NCBI GenBank assembly: GCA_013373085.1
Contig: JABXIM010000137.1
Location: forward strand, 1 to 40,379
From: Oceanospirillaceae bacterium
Lineage (GTDB): Bacteria; Pseudomonadota; Gammaproteobacteria; Pseudomonadales; Balneatricaceae
DNA: 40,379 bases
Direction: 5' to 3'
Positions within the stretch are counted from its first letter, which is position 1. Each line of letters starts with the position of its first letter. A program made the translations under genes and the position numbers. The notes beneath the pieces are model-generated. The model was not told the origin of the DNA. It searched no databases and saw only the letters and a list, made by a program, of their open reading frames with translations. Shown one piece after another: positions 26,330 to 34,960 of this stretch.

Positions 26330-27613
26330 ATGAACAAGAAAGTCGTCATCGTCGGCGGCGGAGCAGGCGGCCTGGAACTGGCCACCCGCCTCGGCCGGCG
26401 CCACGGCCGCAAGGGGCTGGACGTTACCCTGGTCGACCGCAATCAGACCCACCTCTGGAAGCCGCTGCTGCACGAAGTCGCGACCGGCTCGCTGGACGCC
26501 GGTATCGACGAACTCAGCTATCGCGCCCAGGCCACCAACAACCGCTTCAAGTTTCGTATCGGTTCGCTGCAGGGACTGGACCGAGAAAACCGCAAGGTCC
26601 ACCTCGCCCCGGTCACCGACGCCGACGGCAACGAGATTTTACCGCGCCGCTCGCTGGATTATGACCTGCTGGTACTGAGCATCGGCAGCGTGACCAACGA
26701 TTTCGGCACGCCCGGCGCCGCCGAGCACTGCGTGTTCCTCGACAGCCGCCACCAGGCGGAGCATTTCCGTCAGCAGCTGCTGCAGGCCTACCTGCGCTCC
26801 AGCAGCAATCCGGTGCCGCTGAAGATCGCCATCGTCGGTGCCGGCGCCACCGGCGTCGAACTGTCGGCGGAACTCTTCAACACCGCCCGCGAACTGACCA
26901 GTTACGGGTTCGAGAACGCCCATTCCCATCCGCTGGAAGTATCCCTGGTGGAAGCCGGGCCGCGCATCCTGCCGGCGCTGCCGGAGCGAATTGCCGGCGC
27001 CGCGCGCCAGGAGCTGGAGAAACTTGGCGTACGGGTGCGGCCGGCAACGCGCGTCCGGGAAGTCACCGCCGAGGGGATGATCACCGACGAGGACGAGCTC
27101 ATCGAAGCAGACCTGATGGTCTGGGCCGCCGGTATCAAGGCGCCTGCGGTCACGCGCGATCTTGACGGCCTGGAGACCAACGGCCGTAATCAGCTGGTGG
27201 TCAAACCGAGCCTGCAGACGACCCTGGATAAAAACATCTATGCGCTCGGCGACTGCGCCGCCTGCCCGACACCCAGCGGCGGCACGGTACCGCCGCGCGC
27301 CCAGTCCGCACACCAGATGGCCTCGCACCTGCTCAAGCATATCCGCGCCATGCTCGACGGCCAGGATATACCGGACTACGAGTACCGCGATCACGGCTCC
27401 CTGGTCTCGCTGAGCCGTTTCAGCACCGTCGGCAGCCTGATGGGCAATCTGACCCGCGGCAGCATGATGATCGAGGGCCGCATGGCGCGCCTGGTTTATA
27501 TCTCGCTGTACCGCATGCACCAGATGGCGCTCTTTGGCGTTACCAAGACCGTGCTGGTGACACTGGTCGATCGCATTAACCGGGTCATCCGCCCGCGCCT
27601 CAAGCTGCACTGA
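26330..27613 (+). CDS. ndh: Type II NADH:quinone oxidoreductase
   Basis: This 427-residue flavoprotein has the FAD fold [18 protein letters not shown] at the N-terminus, the NADH fold [17 protein letters not shown] near residue 170, and the FAD/quinone motifs [12 protein letters not shown] (about 305) and [15 protein letters not shown]. The C-terminal part has an amphipathic membrane-binding region ([20 protein letters not shown]). It oxidises cytoplasmic NADH and reduces ubiquinone without pumping protons. The length equals E. coli Ndh (434). It is monocistronic, with a perfect hairpin after the stop and a structured leader before it. Confidence 0.96.
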   Translation: MNKKVVIVGGGAGGLELATRLGRRHGRKGLDVTLVDRNQTHLWKPLLHEVATGSLDAGIDELSYRAQATNNRFKFRIGSLQGLDRENRKVHLAPVTDADGNEILPRRSLDYDLLVLSIGSVTNDFGTPGAAEHCVFLDSRHQAEHFRQQLLQAYLRSSSNPVPLKIAIVGAGATGVELSAELFNTARELTSYGFENAHSHPLEVSLVEAGPRILPALPERIAGAARQELEKLGVRVRPATRVREVTAEGMITDEDELIEADLMVWAAGIKAPAVTRDLDGLETNGRNQLVVKPSLQTTLDKNIYALGDCAACPTPSGGTVPPRAQSAHQMASHLLKHIRAMLDGQDIPDYEYRDHGSLVSLSRFSTVGSLMGNLTRGSMMIEGRMARLVYISLYRMHQMALFGVTKTVLVTLVDRINRVIRPRLKLH

Positions 27614-27619
27614 CAGTGC

Positions 27620-27647
27620 AGGGCCGCAGCCGCCCGGCTGCGGCCCT
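27620..27647 (+). terminator. Strong hairpin after ndh
   Basis: AGGGCCGCAGCC and GGCTGCGGCCCT form a perfect 12-bp stem with a GCCC loop, 6 nt after the stop. It is followed by CCCCTCC rather than T residues. Confidence 0.6.
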
Positions 27648-27805
27648 CCCCTCCGATTGCGCCGTTTCAAACCTTGTGCGAGTATCGAACAAGGCCCACC
27701 GATCGATTCCTCGAGGCGCCATGCGGATCCTACCGGCTGTCGCATATTTCGCGGCCCGTCCGGTGACCCGTCAACTCCCCGAAACAAGGACTCCGGAGTT
27801 CGACC

Positions 27806-30097
27806 ATGTACCATTCGCTATCGACGCTGACGTCGCTGGTTCAGGAAATTGCCCGCGCCGAGAATGCAGTCGCGGCGATGCATCAGATCGTCATCAAGCT
27901 GACCGAGATTTTCTCGGTGCCCGTCTGCAGCCTGTACCTCAAGTCGGCCTCGGAGGAACGTCTGGTGCTGGCGGCTACCGCGGGGCTTGCCGGAGACTCC
28001 GTAGGTCGCGTCAGCCTGGCGTTGAACGAGGGGCTGGTCGGAAAGATCGGCCGCACCCTGCACCCGCTTAACCTGGCCGACGCGCCGACCCATGACAAAT
28101 TCGTCTACATACCGGAAACCCACGAGGCCCCTTACCATCAGTTCATGGGCGTGCCGCTGATACATCTGCGCGAACTGATCGGGGTACTGGTGATCCAGGG
28201 CACCAAGCAGGACAAGTTCAGCCGCGAAGAGGAAGCCTTCATGGTGACCGTCGCCAGCCAGCTGGCCGCTACCCTGCACTCGATTCAGCGTTCCGGCGAC
28301 TGGTTGCCGCAGGGACCGACCGCGTTCGAGCACAATCGCCATGCTGGCGTCCGGGCCGCGACCGGCATCGCCTGCGGTCATCTCGAAGTGCTGCATCTCA
28401 ACCTCAATCTGCAGGACGTCAACGAGGAGCACAGCAGCGATACCGATGCGGAACTGGCACGCTTCGACGCGGCAGTCGAGTTGCTGGAGGACGAACTCAA
28501 GCTCGGCGCCTCACGTCTCGGCGACAACCTGCCGTCTGACGTCTCGAATCTCTTTTCGGTCTACCTGATGATGCTGCAAAGCCCGGAACTGCGGGACGGC
28601 GTGGTACGCCATATCCGCGGGAGCTCGAGCGCGCCCTGGGCTTTGCGCGAGTGTATTCAGGAACTGGCAGCGCACTTCGATGCCGCCGAAGACCCCTACC
28701 TGCGGGCCCGCGGCGAGGACATCCGCAACATCGGCAATCGCCTGCTGCGTCACATGCTGAGCAAGAAGCCGCTCGGCAACGGCAACGCCCGCCAGGACCT
28801 GCTGCTGGCAGGCGAGCTGATCAGCATCGCCGACCTCTCGGTCTACCACCCGGAACAGATCAAGGGCGTCATCTGTACCGGCGGTTCAGCGCTGTCGCAC
28901 ACCGGCATCGTCGCCAATGCGCTCGGTATCCCGGCAGTGATGGGCGTCACCGGAATGGACCTGAAAAAGCACGACGGCCAGCTGGCGATCATCGACGGTT
29001 ACCGCGGCGAGTGCATTACCACACCGTCCGACGCGATGCTCAACGAGTATCGTCGTCTGCAGCATGCCGACGAACAGTTCATCGACCAGCTGGCTTGCCT
29101 GCGCGAGCTGCCGGCCGAGACCCTCGACGGCGAGCGCGTCCAGCTGCTGACCAATACCGGGCTGCTGGCCGATGTCACGCCGGGCCGCAAGAACGGCGCC
29201 GAAGGAGTCGGGCTCTATCGCTCCGAAATCCCCTTCATGCTGCACGAGAACTTTCCCACCGAAGACGAGCAGTACGAGGTCTACCACCAGGTGCTGGATG
29301 CCTATGCTCCACTGCCGGTTTCGATGCGAACCCTGGATATCGGCGGCGACAAGCAACTGCCCTATTTCGAGATTAAAGAGGAAAACCCCTTTCTCGGCTG
29401 GCGCGGTATCCGCTTCACCCTCGACAACACCTCGCTACTGGTGACCCAGTTGCGCGCCATGCTGCGGGCCAACGTAGAGACCGGCAACCTACGCCTGCTG
29501 ATTCCGATGGTCAGCCGTGTCGACGAACTGCAGACCTTCATGGCCATCGTCGAGGACACGCTCGAGGAACTGCAGTCCGAGGGCTTCAACGTGGTGCGTC
29601 CGCCGATCGGGATGATGGTGGAGGTGCCGTCGGCGATACTGCTGCTGCCACGCATGCTGCCGCTGGTCGACTTCGTCTCGATCGGCTCGAATGACCTGAC
29701 CCAGTATCTGCTGGCGGTCGACCGCAACAATCCCAAGGTTTCGGCGCTGTTCGACAATCTCAACCCGGCGATGCTGGTCGCCCTGGAACAGATCGTCAGC
29801 CACTGCGAGGACAACGGCACGCCGCTGTCGCTGTGCGGCGAGATGGCGGCCGACCCGGCGGCGGTACTGCTGCTGGTCGGTCTCGGCTTGCGCACCCTGA
29901 GTCTCAGCGCCCACAGCATTCCCAAGATCAAGTGGCTGATCCGCTCGATCGAAAGCCGTGCCGCCCGCGCCCTGCTGCAGCGCGCGATGCAGCTCAGCAG
30001 CGAAGCCGAGATCCGCGAGATGCTCGGCGCCGAGCTCAAGCGCCTGGGGCTTAAGAATCTGACCGGACCCGAACCGCTGGGCAGTAGCGAAAGCTGA
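27806..30097 (+). CDS. ptsP: PtsP, phosphoenolpyruvate-protein phosphotransferase (EI-Ntr)
   Basis: This 763-residue first enzyme of the nitrogen PTS has an N-terminal GAF domain at about 15-158 that senses glutamine in E. coli. The PEP-utilising N-terminal domain follows (about 180-300). The swivelling domain carries the phosphorylated His365 in GGSALSHTGIVA, and the C-terminal PEP-binding barrel (about 420-720) has NTGLLADV, SIGSNDLTQYLLAVDRNN and Cys677 in SLCGEMAADP. It takes phosphate from PEP and passes it to NPr, then to PtsN, tying carbon/nitrogen state to potassium transport and stress responses. GGAG precedes the ATG. The usual upstream neighbour rppH is missing; ndh lies there instead. 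ptsO and ptsN are not in this window. Confidence 0.95.
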   Translation: MYHSLSTLTSLVQEIARAENAVAAMHQIVIKLTEIFSVPVCSLYLKSASEERLVLAATAGLAGDSVGRVSLALNEGLVGKIGRTLHPLNLADAPTHDKFVYIPETHEAPYHQFMGVPLIHLRELIGVLVIQGTKQDKFSREEEAFMVTVASQLAATLHSIQRSGDWLPQGPTAFEHNRHAGVRAATGIACGHLEVLHLNLNLQDVNEEHSSDTDAELARFDAAVELLEDELKLGASRLGDNLPSDVSNLFSVYLMMLQSPELRDGVVRHIRGSSSAPWALRECIQELAAHFDAAEDPYLRARGEDIRNIGNRLLRHMLSKKPLGNGNARQDLLLAGELISIADLSVYHPEQIKGVICTGGSALSHTGIVANALGIPAVMGVTGMDLKKHDGQLAIIDGYRGECITTPSDAMLNEYRRLQHADEQFIDQLACLRELPAETLDGERVQLLTNTGLLADVTPGRKNGAEGVGLYRSEIPFMLHENFPTEDEQYEVYHQVLDAYAPLPVSMRTLDIGGDKQLPYFEIKEENPFLGWRGIRFTLDNTSLLVTQLRAMLRANVETGNLRLLIPMVSRVDELQTFMAIVEDTLEELQSEGFNVVRPPIGMMVEVPSAILLLPRMLPLVDFVSIGSNDLTQYLLAVDRNNPKVSALFDNLNPAMLVALEQIVSHCEDNGTPLSLCGEMAADPAAVLLLVGLGLRTLSLSAHSIPKIKWLIRSIESRAARALLQRAMQLSSEAEIREMLGAELKRLGLKNLTGPEPLGSSES

Positions 30098-30145
30098 GGG
30101 CCGGCACCAGGGCTCGACTGCAGGTCCGCACGCAGGGTGGCATGA

Positions 30146-30166
30146 GCGCCGCAGCTGCTGCGGCGC
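30146..30166 (+). terminator. Hairpin between ptsP and the QEGLA gene
   Basis: GCGCCGCAGC, T and GCTGCGGCGC form an almost continuous palindrome, folding as an 8-9 bp stem with a tight loop, about 50 nt after ptsP. No T run follows. Confidence 0.35.
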
Positions 30167-30278
30167 CGAGTCGCCGAACGCGGTCCGTATGGGGATCTGA
30201 CAGCGCCGGAATGAATGCTGTACAGGCGGGGTAAAAGCGCCGAAAATCTCGGAACCCCCGTCAGTTCCGGAGCCATGG

Positions 30279-32267
30279 ATGCAGACCCTGACCGAAAACC
30301 AGATTCTCGAGCGCATTCACAGTCGCACTCCATTCAACGCCCGCCTGCGCGATGGCTCGCTGTGCATCCGCATCGACGAATATCTGCCGCTGGTCTGCAC
30401 CGCGCTGCATGCCGGTACCCGGATGCAGGACGACAACCTGACGCGCCTGGCCGCCGACGATCAGCAGCGCATGCAGCTTGAGGACCGCGGCAGCGACTGG
30501 CTCATCGCCCTGATGCCGATCACCCTCTGCGCCCTCGATTCACGCCTCGAGTATGACCTCAGCCTGCCGCCGGGCAAATGCGTACGCAGTGAAATCAGCG
30601 GCATACCGCTGTGGCAGCGGCCGGTCACCCAGGCCATGCGCCGCCGCGGCGAAGAGCGCCACCAGCGGATCTACCGCATCCTCGACGCGCTGTTGTGGGC
30701 CCTGGAGGAAGACCATCGCCACGTGGTGCTGTTCGATATTCACAGCTGCCCGTTCGAGGAGATGCGCGATGGCCAGAACAAGATCAACATCGCCGCCGAC
30801 GATATCGAAGGCGACCAGTGGCAACCGCTGCTCAAGCGCCTGCAGCGGCGGCTCAGCGATATCGAGCTGCCGAACCTGGCCAACCGCGTCAGCTTCGGCG
30901 AGCGCCAGCACGGCGGCGGCTACACCGCAAGCCATATCAGCGAGCATCACGGCACGGCCCTGACCATTCCGATCGAGATCCAGAAGGTGTTTCTCGACCT
31001 CAACAGCGGCCAGCCCTACCCCCTCGTTGTCGATGCCCTGCAGCACGGCCTGCACGACGTGTTGTTCGAGACCACCGCCGACGCCAGTCGCACTTTCCCC
31101 GGCCGCTCGCTGCGACGCAACGACCTGCTGCCGACGGAATTGCCGCCGGAGGTGCTGCTGGTCGACCAGGAGCTGAAAAAACTTGCCCGCGGTCTGGAGA
31201 CGCTGCTCTATATCAACCCGATCAACATGCCGGGCGAACAGCGCCGGTTCCTCAAATCCCACGGACGGCAGGCGCCACGCTTCCGCTATCGTCAGCTGCG
31301 CATCGATCCCTACGCCCATCGCGAGAAACTGTACCGCCTGCCGGTCGACGCCATCCGCGACCCTTCGCTGCGCCAGCTTTACCGCCTGGTGATCGACGCC
31401 CTCGCCGAGCGCATCGACCTGCTGGTGAGCATCGGCACCGATAGCTTCCTCTACAACTCGCTGCGCTATTACGGTGAACCGACACCCGGCGAACTGGCCA
31501 ACGCCCGTTTTCTGTTGCATGCCGCCGACCGCCCCGACGAGGTCAACGGCGAGCAGCTGAGTTCGAAGGAGATGGTGCCGCGCTTCCAGCAGCTGGCCAA
31601 CGAATGGGGGCTGAAGTGCAAGGTCGAGCTGTCGGACCGCCTGATCGCAGCGGCGATGGTCAATAACGGCCGCAAGGCGTTGCTCGTGCGACGATCGGCG
31701 AAGGTCTCGCCGGTGGAGCTGCACGCGCTGGCGCACCACGAACTCGGCGTCCATATGACCACCTCGCTCAATGCCCAATTGCAGCCGCTGGAGGTATTCT
31801 CCCTCGGCCTGCCGGGCAACACCCATACCCAGGAAGGCCTGGCGATTTTCAGCGAGTATCTCTCCGGCAACCTGACGCTAAAGCGCCTCAAGAGCCTGGC
31901 CCTGCGCGTGATCGCCGTCGACCTGATGATCCGCTACGGTGACTTCTGCCGCACCTGGCGCACCCTGGTCGAGGACTACGACGTCGAGCACGAAGAGGCT
32001 TTTCGCGTCTGCACCCGGGTCCACCGCGGCGGCGGCTTCACCAAGGACCATCTCTATCTGAGCGGCTTCCGTGACGCCCTGCAACTGTACCGCAGCCGCG
32101 ATATTCGCGGCCTGTTCATCGGCAAGACCGGCTTCGAGTTCCTCGACCTGATCGACGACCTGCTCGCCCGCGAACTGCTGGCGCCGCCGAAATACCTGCC
32201 GAAATGCCTCGAGAAGCCCGGCCAGTCGGCACCGGAGCTCGATTACCTGGTGTCCTGTATACGCTAG
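30279..32267 (+). CDS. Fusion of N-formylglutamate amidohydrolase-like domain and QEGLA (DUF1704/MATCAP-like) metallopeptidase
   Basis: This protein is 662 residues long. The N-terminal part (about 1-290) resembles N-formylglutamate amidohydrolases: LEYDLSLPPG, FDIHSCP with Asp153 and His155, GGGYTASHISEHHG and LTIPIEIQKVFLD. The C-terminal part (about 330-640) is the QEGLA family (TIGR02421, DUF1704). HExxxH lies at residues 487-492 and QEGLAIFSEY starts at 518, the zinc-ligand arrangement of the eukaryotic tyrosine carboxypeptidase MATCAP. Both motif sets look intact, so two active sites are expected; substrates are unknown. Databases call the family 'flavohemoglobin expression-modulating', with thin support. 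GGAG is 6 nt before the ATG. The stop codon TAG lies inside the end of a mobile repeat, so the true C-terminus may have been altered. Confidence 0.85.
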   Translation: MQTLTENQILERIHSRTPFNARLRDGSLCIRIDEYLPLVCTALHAGTRMQDDNLTRLAADDQQRMQLEDRGSDWLIALMPITLCALDSRLEYDLSLPPGKCVRSEISGIPLWQRPVTQAMRRRGEERHQRIYRILDALLWALEEDHRHVVLFDIHSCPFEEMRDGQNKINIAADDIEGDQWQPLLKRLQRRLSDIELPNLANRVSFGERQHGGGYTASHISEHHGTALTIPIEIQKVFLDLNSGQPYPLVVDALQHGLHDVLFETTADASRTFPGRSLRRNDLLPTELPPEVLLVDQELKKLARGLETLLYINPINMPGEQRRFLKSHGRQAPRFRYRQLRIDPYAHREKLYRLPVDAIRDPSLRQLYRLVIDALAERIDLLVSIGTDSFLYNSLRYYGEPTPGELANARFLLHAADRPDEVNGEQLSSKEMVPRFQQLANEWGLKCKVELSDRLIAAAMVNNGRKALLVRRSAKVSPVELHALAHHELGVHMTTSLNAQLQPLEVFSLGLPGNTHTQEGLAIFSEYLSGNLTLKRLKSLALRVIAVDLMIRYGDFCRTWRTLVEDYDVEHEEAFRVCTRVHRGGGFTKDHLYLSGFRDALQLYRSRDIRGLFIGKTGFEFLDLIDDLLARELLAPPKYLPKCLEKPGQSAPELDYLVSCIR

Positions 32268-32392
32268 GGGCTGTTGACGTTTGCGGATGTCCTGCCGGGA
32301 CTGTTTTCGCACAAAGCAAAGCGCGAGTTGCGTGGTTTGGTTGCGCCAAATAAGCGACGAGAAACGCCGGATTGTGCAAAAACAGCCCCTAG
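32264..32392 (-). mobile_element. MITE-like element, copy 1, complete (129 bp)
   Basis: Perfect 12-bp terminal inverted repeats, CTAGGGGCTGTT and AACAGCCCCTAG, bound the element. If GGGGCTGTT is the true end, the CTAG on each side is a 4-bp target duplication of the YTAR kind used by IS5-family elements. There is no transposase. The internal sequence recurs in the opposite orientation at 35692-35800. The first TAG is the stop codon of the QEGLA gene. Confidence 0.7.
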
Positions 32393-32400
32393 ATGGAAAA

Positions 32401-32551
32401 TCGTAGGTTGGGTCAAGCGACGCAGGAGCGGACCCAACATCCGTGCCTACCGAACAAGATCTGCACTACGATCGACATGATGGGTCCACGATGCCCGCAT
32501 CACGAGGTGGCGGAAAAATCTTACCGCCGCATCGCTTGACCCATCCTACGA
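32401..32551. repeat. Second inverted-repeat element (151 bp), different family
   Basis: The outer 23 bp at 32401-32423 (TCGTAGGTTGGGTCAAGCGA at the start) are matched in inverse at 32529-32551 with 2 mismatches. A nested pair, GGACCCAACA near 32430 and TGATGGGTCC near 32480, lies inside. The whole unit can fold into one long structure. It resembles the GTAGGTTGGGT-type repeats scattered in many gammaproteobacteria. It lies 8 nt beyond copy 1 of the other element and ends 8 nt before the next gene's stop. Confidence 0.65.
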
Positions 32552-32558
32552 CCTGCAT

Positions 32559-33290
32559 TCAATCCTTCATCTGGCTCCAGAGAATCACCGGCGGTACACG
32601 TTCGAGTATTTCGCTGCCACGGATCATCAGCACTTCGCCGGAGATCAGCGGTTGCCAGTCGCCGTCGCGACCGGGGCGGGAGGCTATTCGCAGTTCACCC
32701 GCGCCGAGACCGACGAAGAGGCCCGACAGATCCGGGTCGTCGGGACGGTGATGGCCGTGGACGAAAAGCAGTTCGCTGTCGCTGTAGAGGAAATTGGCAA
32801 GACCGAGCGGGCGCATTCGCGCCGCAAAGTCGGTGACCACCGCCAGACGCACCTCCGGCAGCGGCTTGCCGTCCAGCCAGAGCGCGCGCATGCGCGCCAT
32901 CAGCACGCAGAATGCCCGCTCCGCCACGGTCTGCCCGATCGGTGTATACGGGCCGGTCGGGTACTTGCGGCCGTCCTCCAGTCCGCTCAGCTCGCCTTCG
33001 AAAATAAACAGGTGGCTGCGTCCTTCCAGCTCGCGGGCGAATGGCTGACTGTCGGCCAGGGCGCCGTCCCCGGCAAGCGCCCGGCGGGCCAACAACAGCT
33101 TGCAGTCACGCCGGTAGCCCTGCAGAAAATGCTCGATCAGGCCGTCGCTGTGGGCATCCCGGATCAGCAGTGCATCGGGGCCGTCGTAACAGGCCAACCC
33201 CTGTAGCGGCAGATCACCGGCGGGACGCCGGATGGATTCGGGGCCCACCGGCCCCGCCTCGGTTCTGGACAGTGCGAACAACGCTGGCAA
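32559..33290 (-). CDS. Class II glutamine amidotransferase-like protein lacking the catalytic cysteine
   Basis: This 243-residue protein parallels the amidotransferase at 1-782 along its length: QGLACYDG against [19 protein letters not shown] against [23 protein letters not shown] against [28 protein letters not shown] against [16 protein letters not shown], and a late GLANFLYSDSELLF. The start is read at TTG 33290, with AAGGGA 7 nt upstream, giving MPALFALS against MCELLGMS, so the nucleophile Cys2 is Pro. A TTG at 33308 is an alternative and does not restore Cys. The Asn/Gly of the oxyanion motif (HNGQL) are also changed. It is probably a non-catalytic paralogue. A TATACT -10-like hexamer is at 33328-33333 on this strand. 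Confidence 0.72.
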   Translation of the reverse strand: MPALFALSRTEAGPVGPESIRRPAGDLPLQGLACYDGPDALLIRDAHSDGLIEHFLQGYRRDCKLLLARRALAGDGALADSQPFARELEGRSHLFIFEGELSGLEDGRKYPTGPYTPIGQTVAERAFCVLMARMRALWLDGKPLPEVRLAVVTDFAARMRPLGLANFLYSDSELLFVHGHHRPDDPDLSGLFVGLGAGELRIASRPGRDGDWQPLISGEVLMIRGSEILERVPPVILWSQMKD

Positions 33291-33461
33291 GGCAAGATCC
33301 CTTTTCAAGGCAGAGTGCAGAGCGGACAGTATACAACAGCGCCCGGCCCGCTCGGTGCTCAGAGGTTACACAGCTATCCCCGCGCGGCACAGGAACTGCC
33401 GCTCACCACTTACGGCTGACCACACAGCGCCAGCACCAGCATCGCCCATCAGCGCCTGTCA

Positions 33462-34826
33462 TCAGCCATCCCGGCCCTTGCTGATCACCCGCAGCTGGCA
33501 GAACTGGTGAAACCCCTCAACCGAGCCGTGATAGCCGTATCCGCTCTGACGGGCCCCCACCCAGGGACACTCGACAGTGCCGAAACAGCTCTTGTTGACA
33601 CCGATCATGCCGGCATCGAGGTGACGCGCCACCTGCCAGGCCTGCTCCTCGTCCTCGCCGAATACCACGGCGCCGAGACCGAACTGGGTACCGTTGGCCA
33701 GCCGCAGCGCCTCATCCAGCCCGTCATACGCCTGGATGCACATCACCGGACCGAAGGTTTCCTCGCGCATGATCGCCATGTCCGGCGTGCAATCGGCGAG
33801 AATGGTCGGCTTCACATAACGCTCGGGATGATCGTCATCACCGTAGATTCGGCGCGCCCCGGCGGCGAGCGCCGCGGCGATCTGGTCAAGCACGTGCTGG
33901 CGCTGACGTTGGTGAATCATCGGCCCCAGCCGGGCCTGCTCGTCGTGCCACGGCCCCAGGCGGTAGGCAGACGCCAGCCGCGCCACTCGCTGCTCGAAGC
34001 AGATGGATACCTGGCGGTCGACGTAAACGCGTTCGGTGGATACACAGGCCTGACCCGAATTTTCGAAGCTGTTGGCACAGGCGAACTCCGCCGCGGCGTC
34101 TAGATCGGCATCGTCCAGCACCAGCAGCGGGTCCTTGCCGCCGAGTTCCATCATCAGGCGCTTCAGTCCTGAGGCGGCGCGCGCCATGATGTCCTTGCCC
34201 GCTTCGCGCGAACCGGTAAAGGCCACCATATTGATGTCGGCCTCGACCAGCGCCCGTCCCTGCTGCTCGGTGCCCTGAACCACCTGCAACACGTTGCGGG
34301 GCAGGAAGCGGTTGAGCAGATCGGCATACGCCTGACCGGTCAGCGGCGTTTCCTCGGACGGTTTGAACAGCACGGCATTGCCGCCGAGCAGCGCCGGCAA
34401 CAGCATCCACTGCGGCATCGACATCGGGTAGTTCCAGGGACTGATCACCGCGCAAACCCCGAGCGGGTCGTAGTAGAGCGTCGACTCCGTATCCTCGTCG
34501 GCACTGAGCCTCGGCTGCAGCGCCGCCAGCGCCTGCTTGACCCGTGGTGGGATGGAGGCGGCGCAGAAGCGCACTTCGCCAATCCCCTTGCGCAGCGGCT
34601 TGCCCATTTCCTGGCTCAGCAGTTCGCCGAGGGCCTGGGCCTCCTGTTCCAGCGCCCCGGCCGCCTGCAGCAGGCAGCGACCGCGCTCCTCGACGCTGAG
34701 GTGGCTCCACTCGATCTGCGCATCGTGGGCGGCGCAGACCATGGCCGGAATCGCTTCGAGCGGAGTCGTGGGTACTTCCCCTACCGGCTCGCCTGTCGCC
34801 GGATTGAGGGAGATCAGATAGCTCAT
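33462..34826 (-). CDS. NAD(P)-dependent aldehyde dehydrogenase, succinate-semialdehyde dehydrogenase-like
   Basis: This 454-residue enzyme has the ALDH superfamily marks: the cofactor region SPWNYPMSMPQW (about 130) and KPSEETPLTG, FTGSREAGK, the general base Glu227 in MELGGKD, and the nucleophile Cys261 in ENSGQACVSTERVYV. The 34-residue spacing between base and nucleophile is standard. EETFGPV follows near 350. The pattern NPATGEP at the start and the overall length suggest the short succinate-semialdehyde dehydrogenase group, but the substrate cannot be read from sequence. GGAGGTG lies 5 nt before the ATG. It probably stands alone on this strand; no aminotransferase is adjacent to support a GABA pathway. 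Confidence 0.88.
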   Translation of the reverse strand: MSYLISLNPATGEPVGEVPTTPLEAIPAMVCAAHDAQIEWSHLSVEERGRCLLQAAGALEQEAQALGELLSQEMGKPLRKGIGEVRFCAASIPPRVKQALAALQPRLSADEDTESTLYYDPLGVCAVISPWNYPMSMPQWMLLPALLGGNAVLFKPSEETPLTGQAYADLLNRFLPRNVLQVVQGTEQQGRALVEADINMVAFTGSREAGKDIMARAASGLKRLMMELGGKDPLLVLDDADLDAAAEFACANSFENSGQACVSTERVYVDRQVSICFEQRVARLASAYRLGPWHDEQARLGPMIHQRQRQHVLDQIAAALAAGARRIYGDDDHPERYVKPTILADCTPDMAIMREETFGPVMCIQAYDGLDEALRLANGTQFGLGAVVFGEDEEQAWQVARHLDAGMIGVNKSCFGTVECPWVGARQSGYGYHGSVEGFHQFCQLRVISKGRDG

Positions 34827-34887
34827 AGCAGCACCTCCGTCAGCCTGACCTTCAGGATAGTTGCTGCCCGTCCCGCTCGCGAACCCT

Positions 34888-34921
34888 CTTCACCCGGGCT
34901 TCACACGGGAAGGGTTAGGTT
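34888..34921 (+). promoter_or_regulatory. CTTCAC-N5-CTTCAC direct repeat and -10, PAP2 promoter
   Basis: CTTCAC at 34888-34893 and again at 34899-34904, 11 bp apart, fit two OmpR-family monomers on one DNA face. Exactly 11 nt later comes TAGGTT (34916-34921), a weak -10. The second half-site covers the -35 position, as in PmrA-type activation. The same layout precedes eptA. Confidence 0.6.
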
Positions 34922-34960
34922 GGCGCTGAGTCCGGTCCGCTGCAGAGAGACAGATCCGAA

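Noticed and set aside
27193-27200. GCTGGTGG, the E. coli Chi octamer, inside ndh
   Set aside because: Found once while reading. An 8-mer of this composition is expected by chance in 40 kb of GC-rich DNA, and Chi differs between species.
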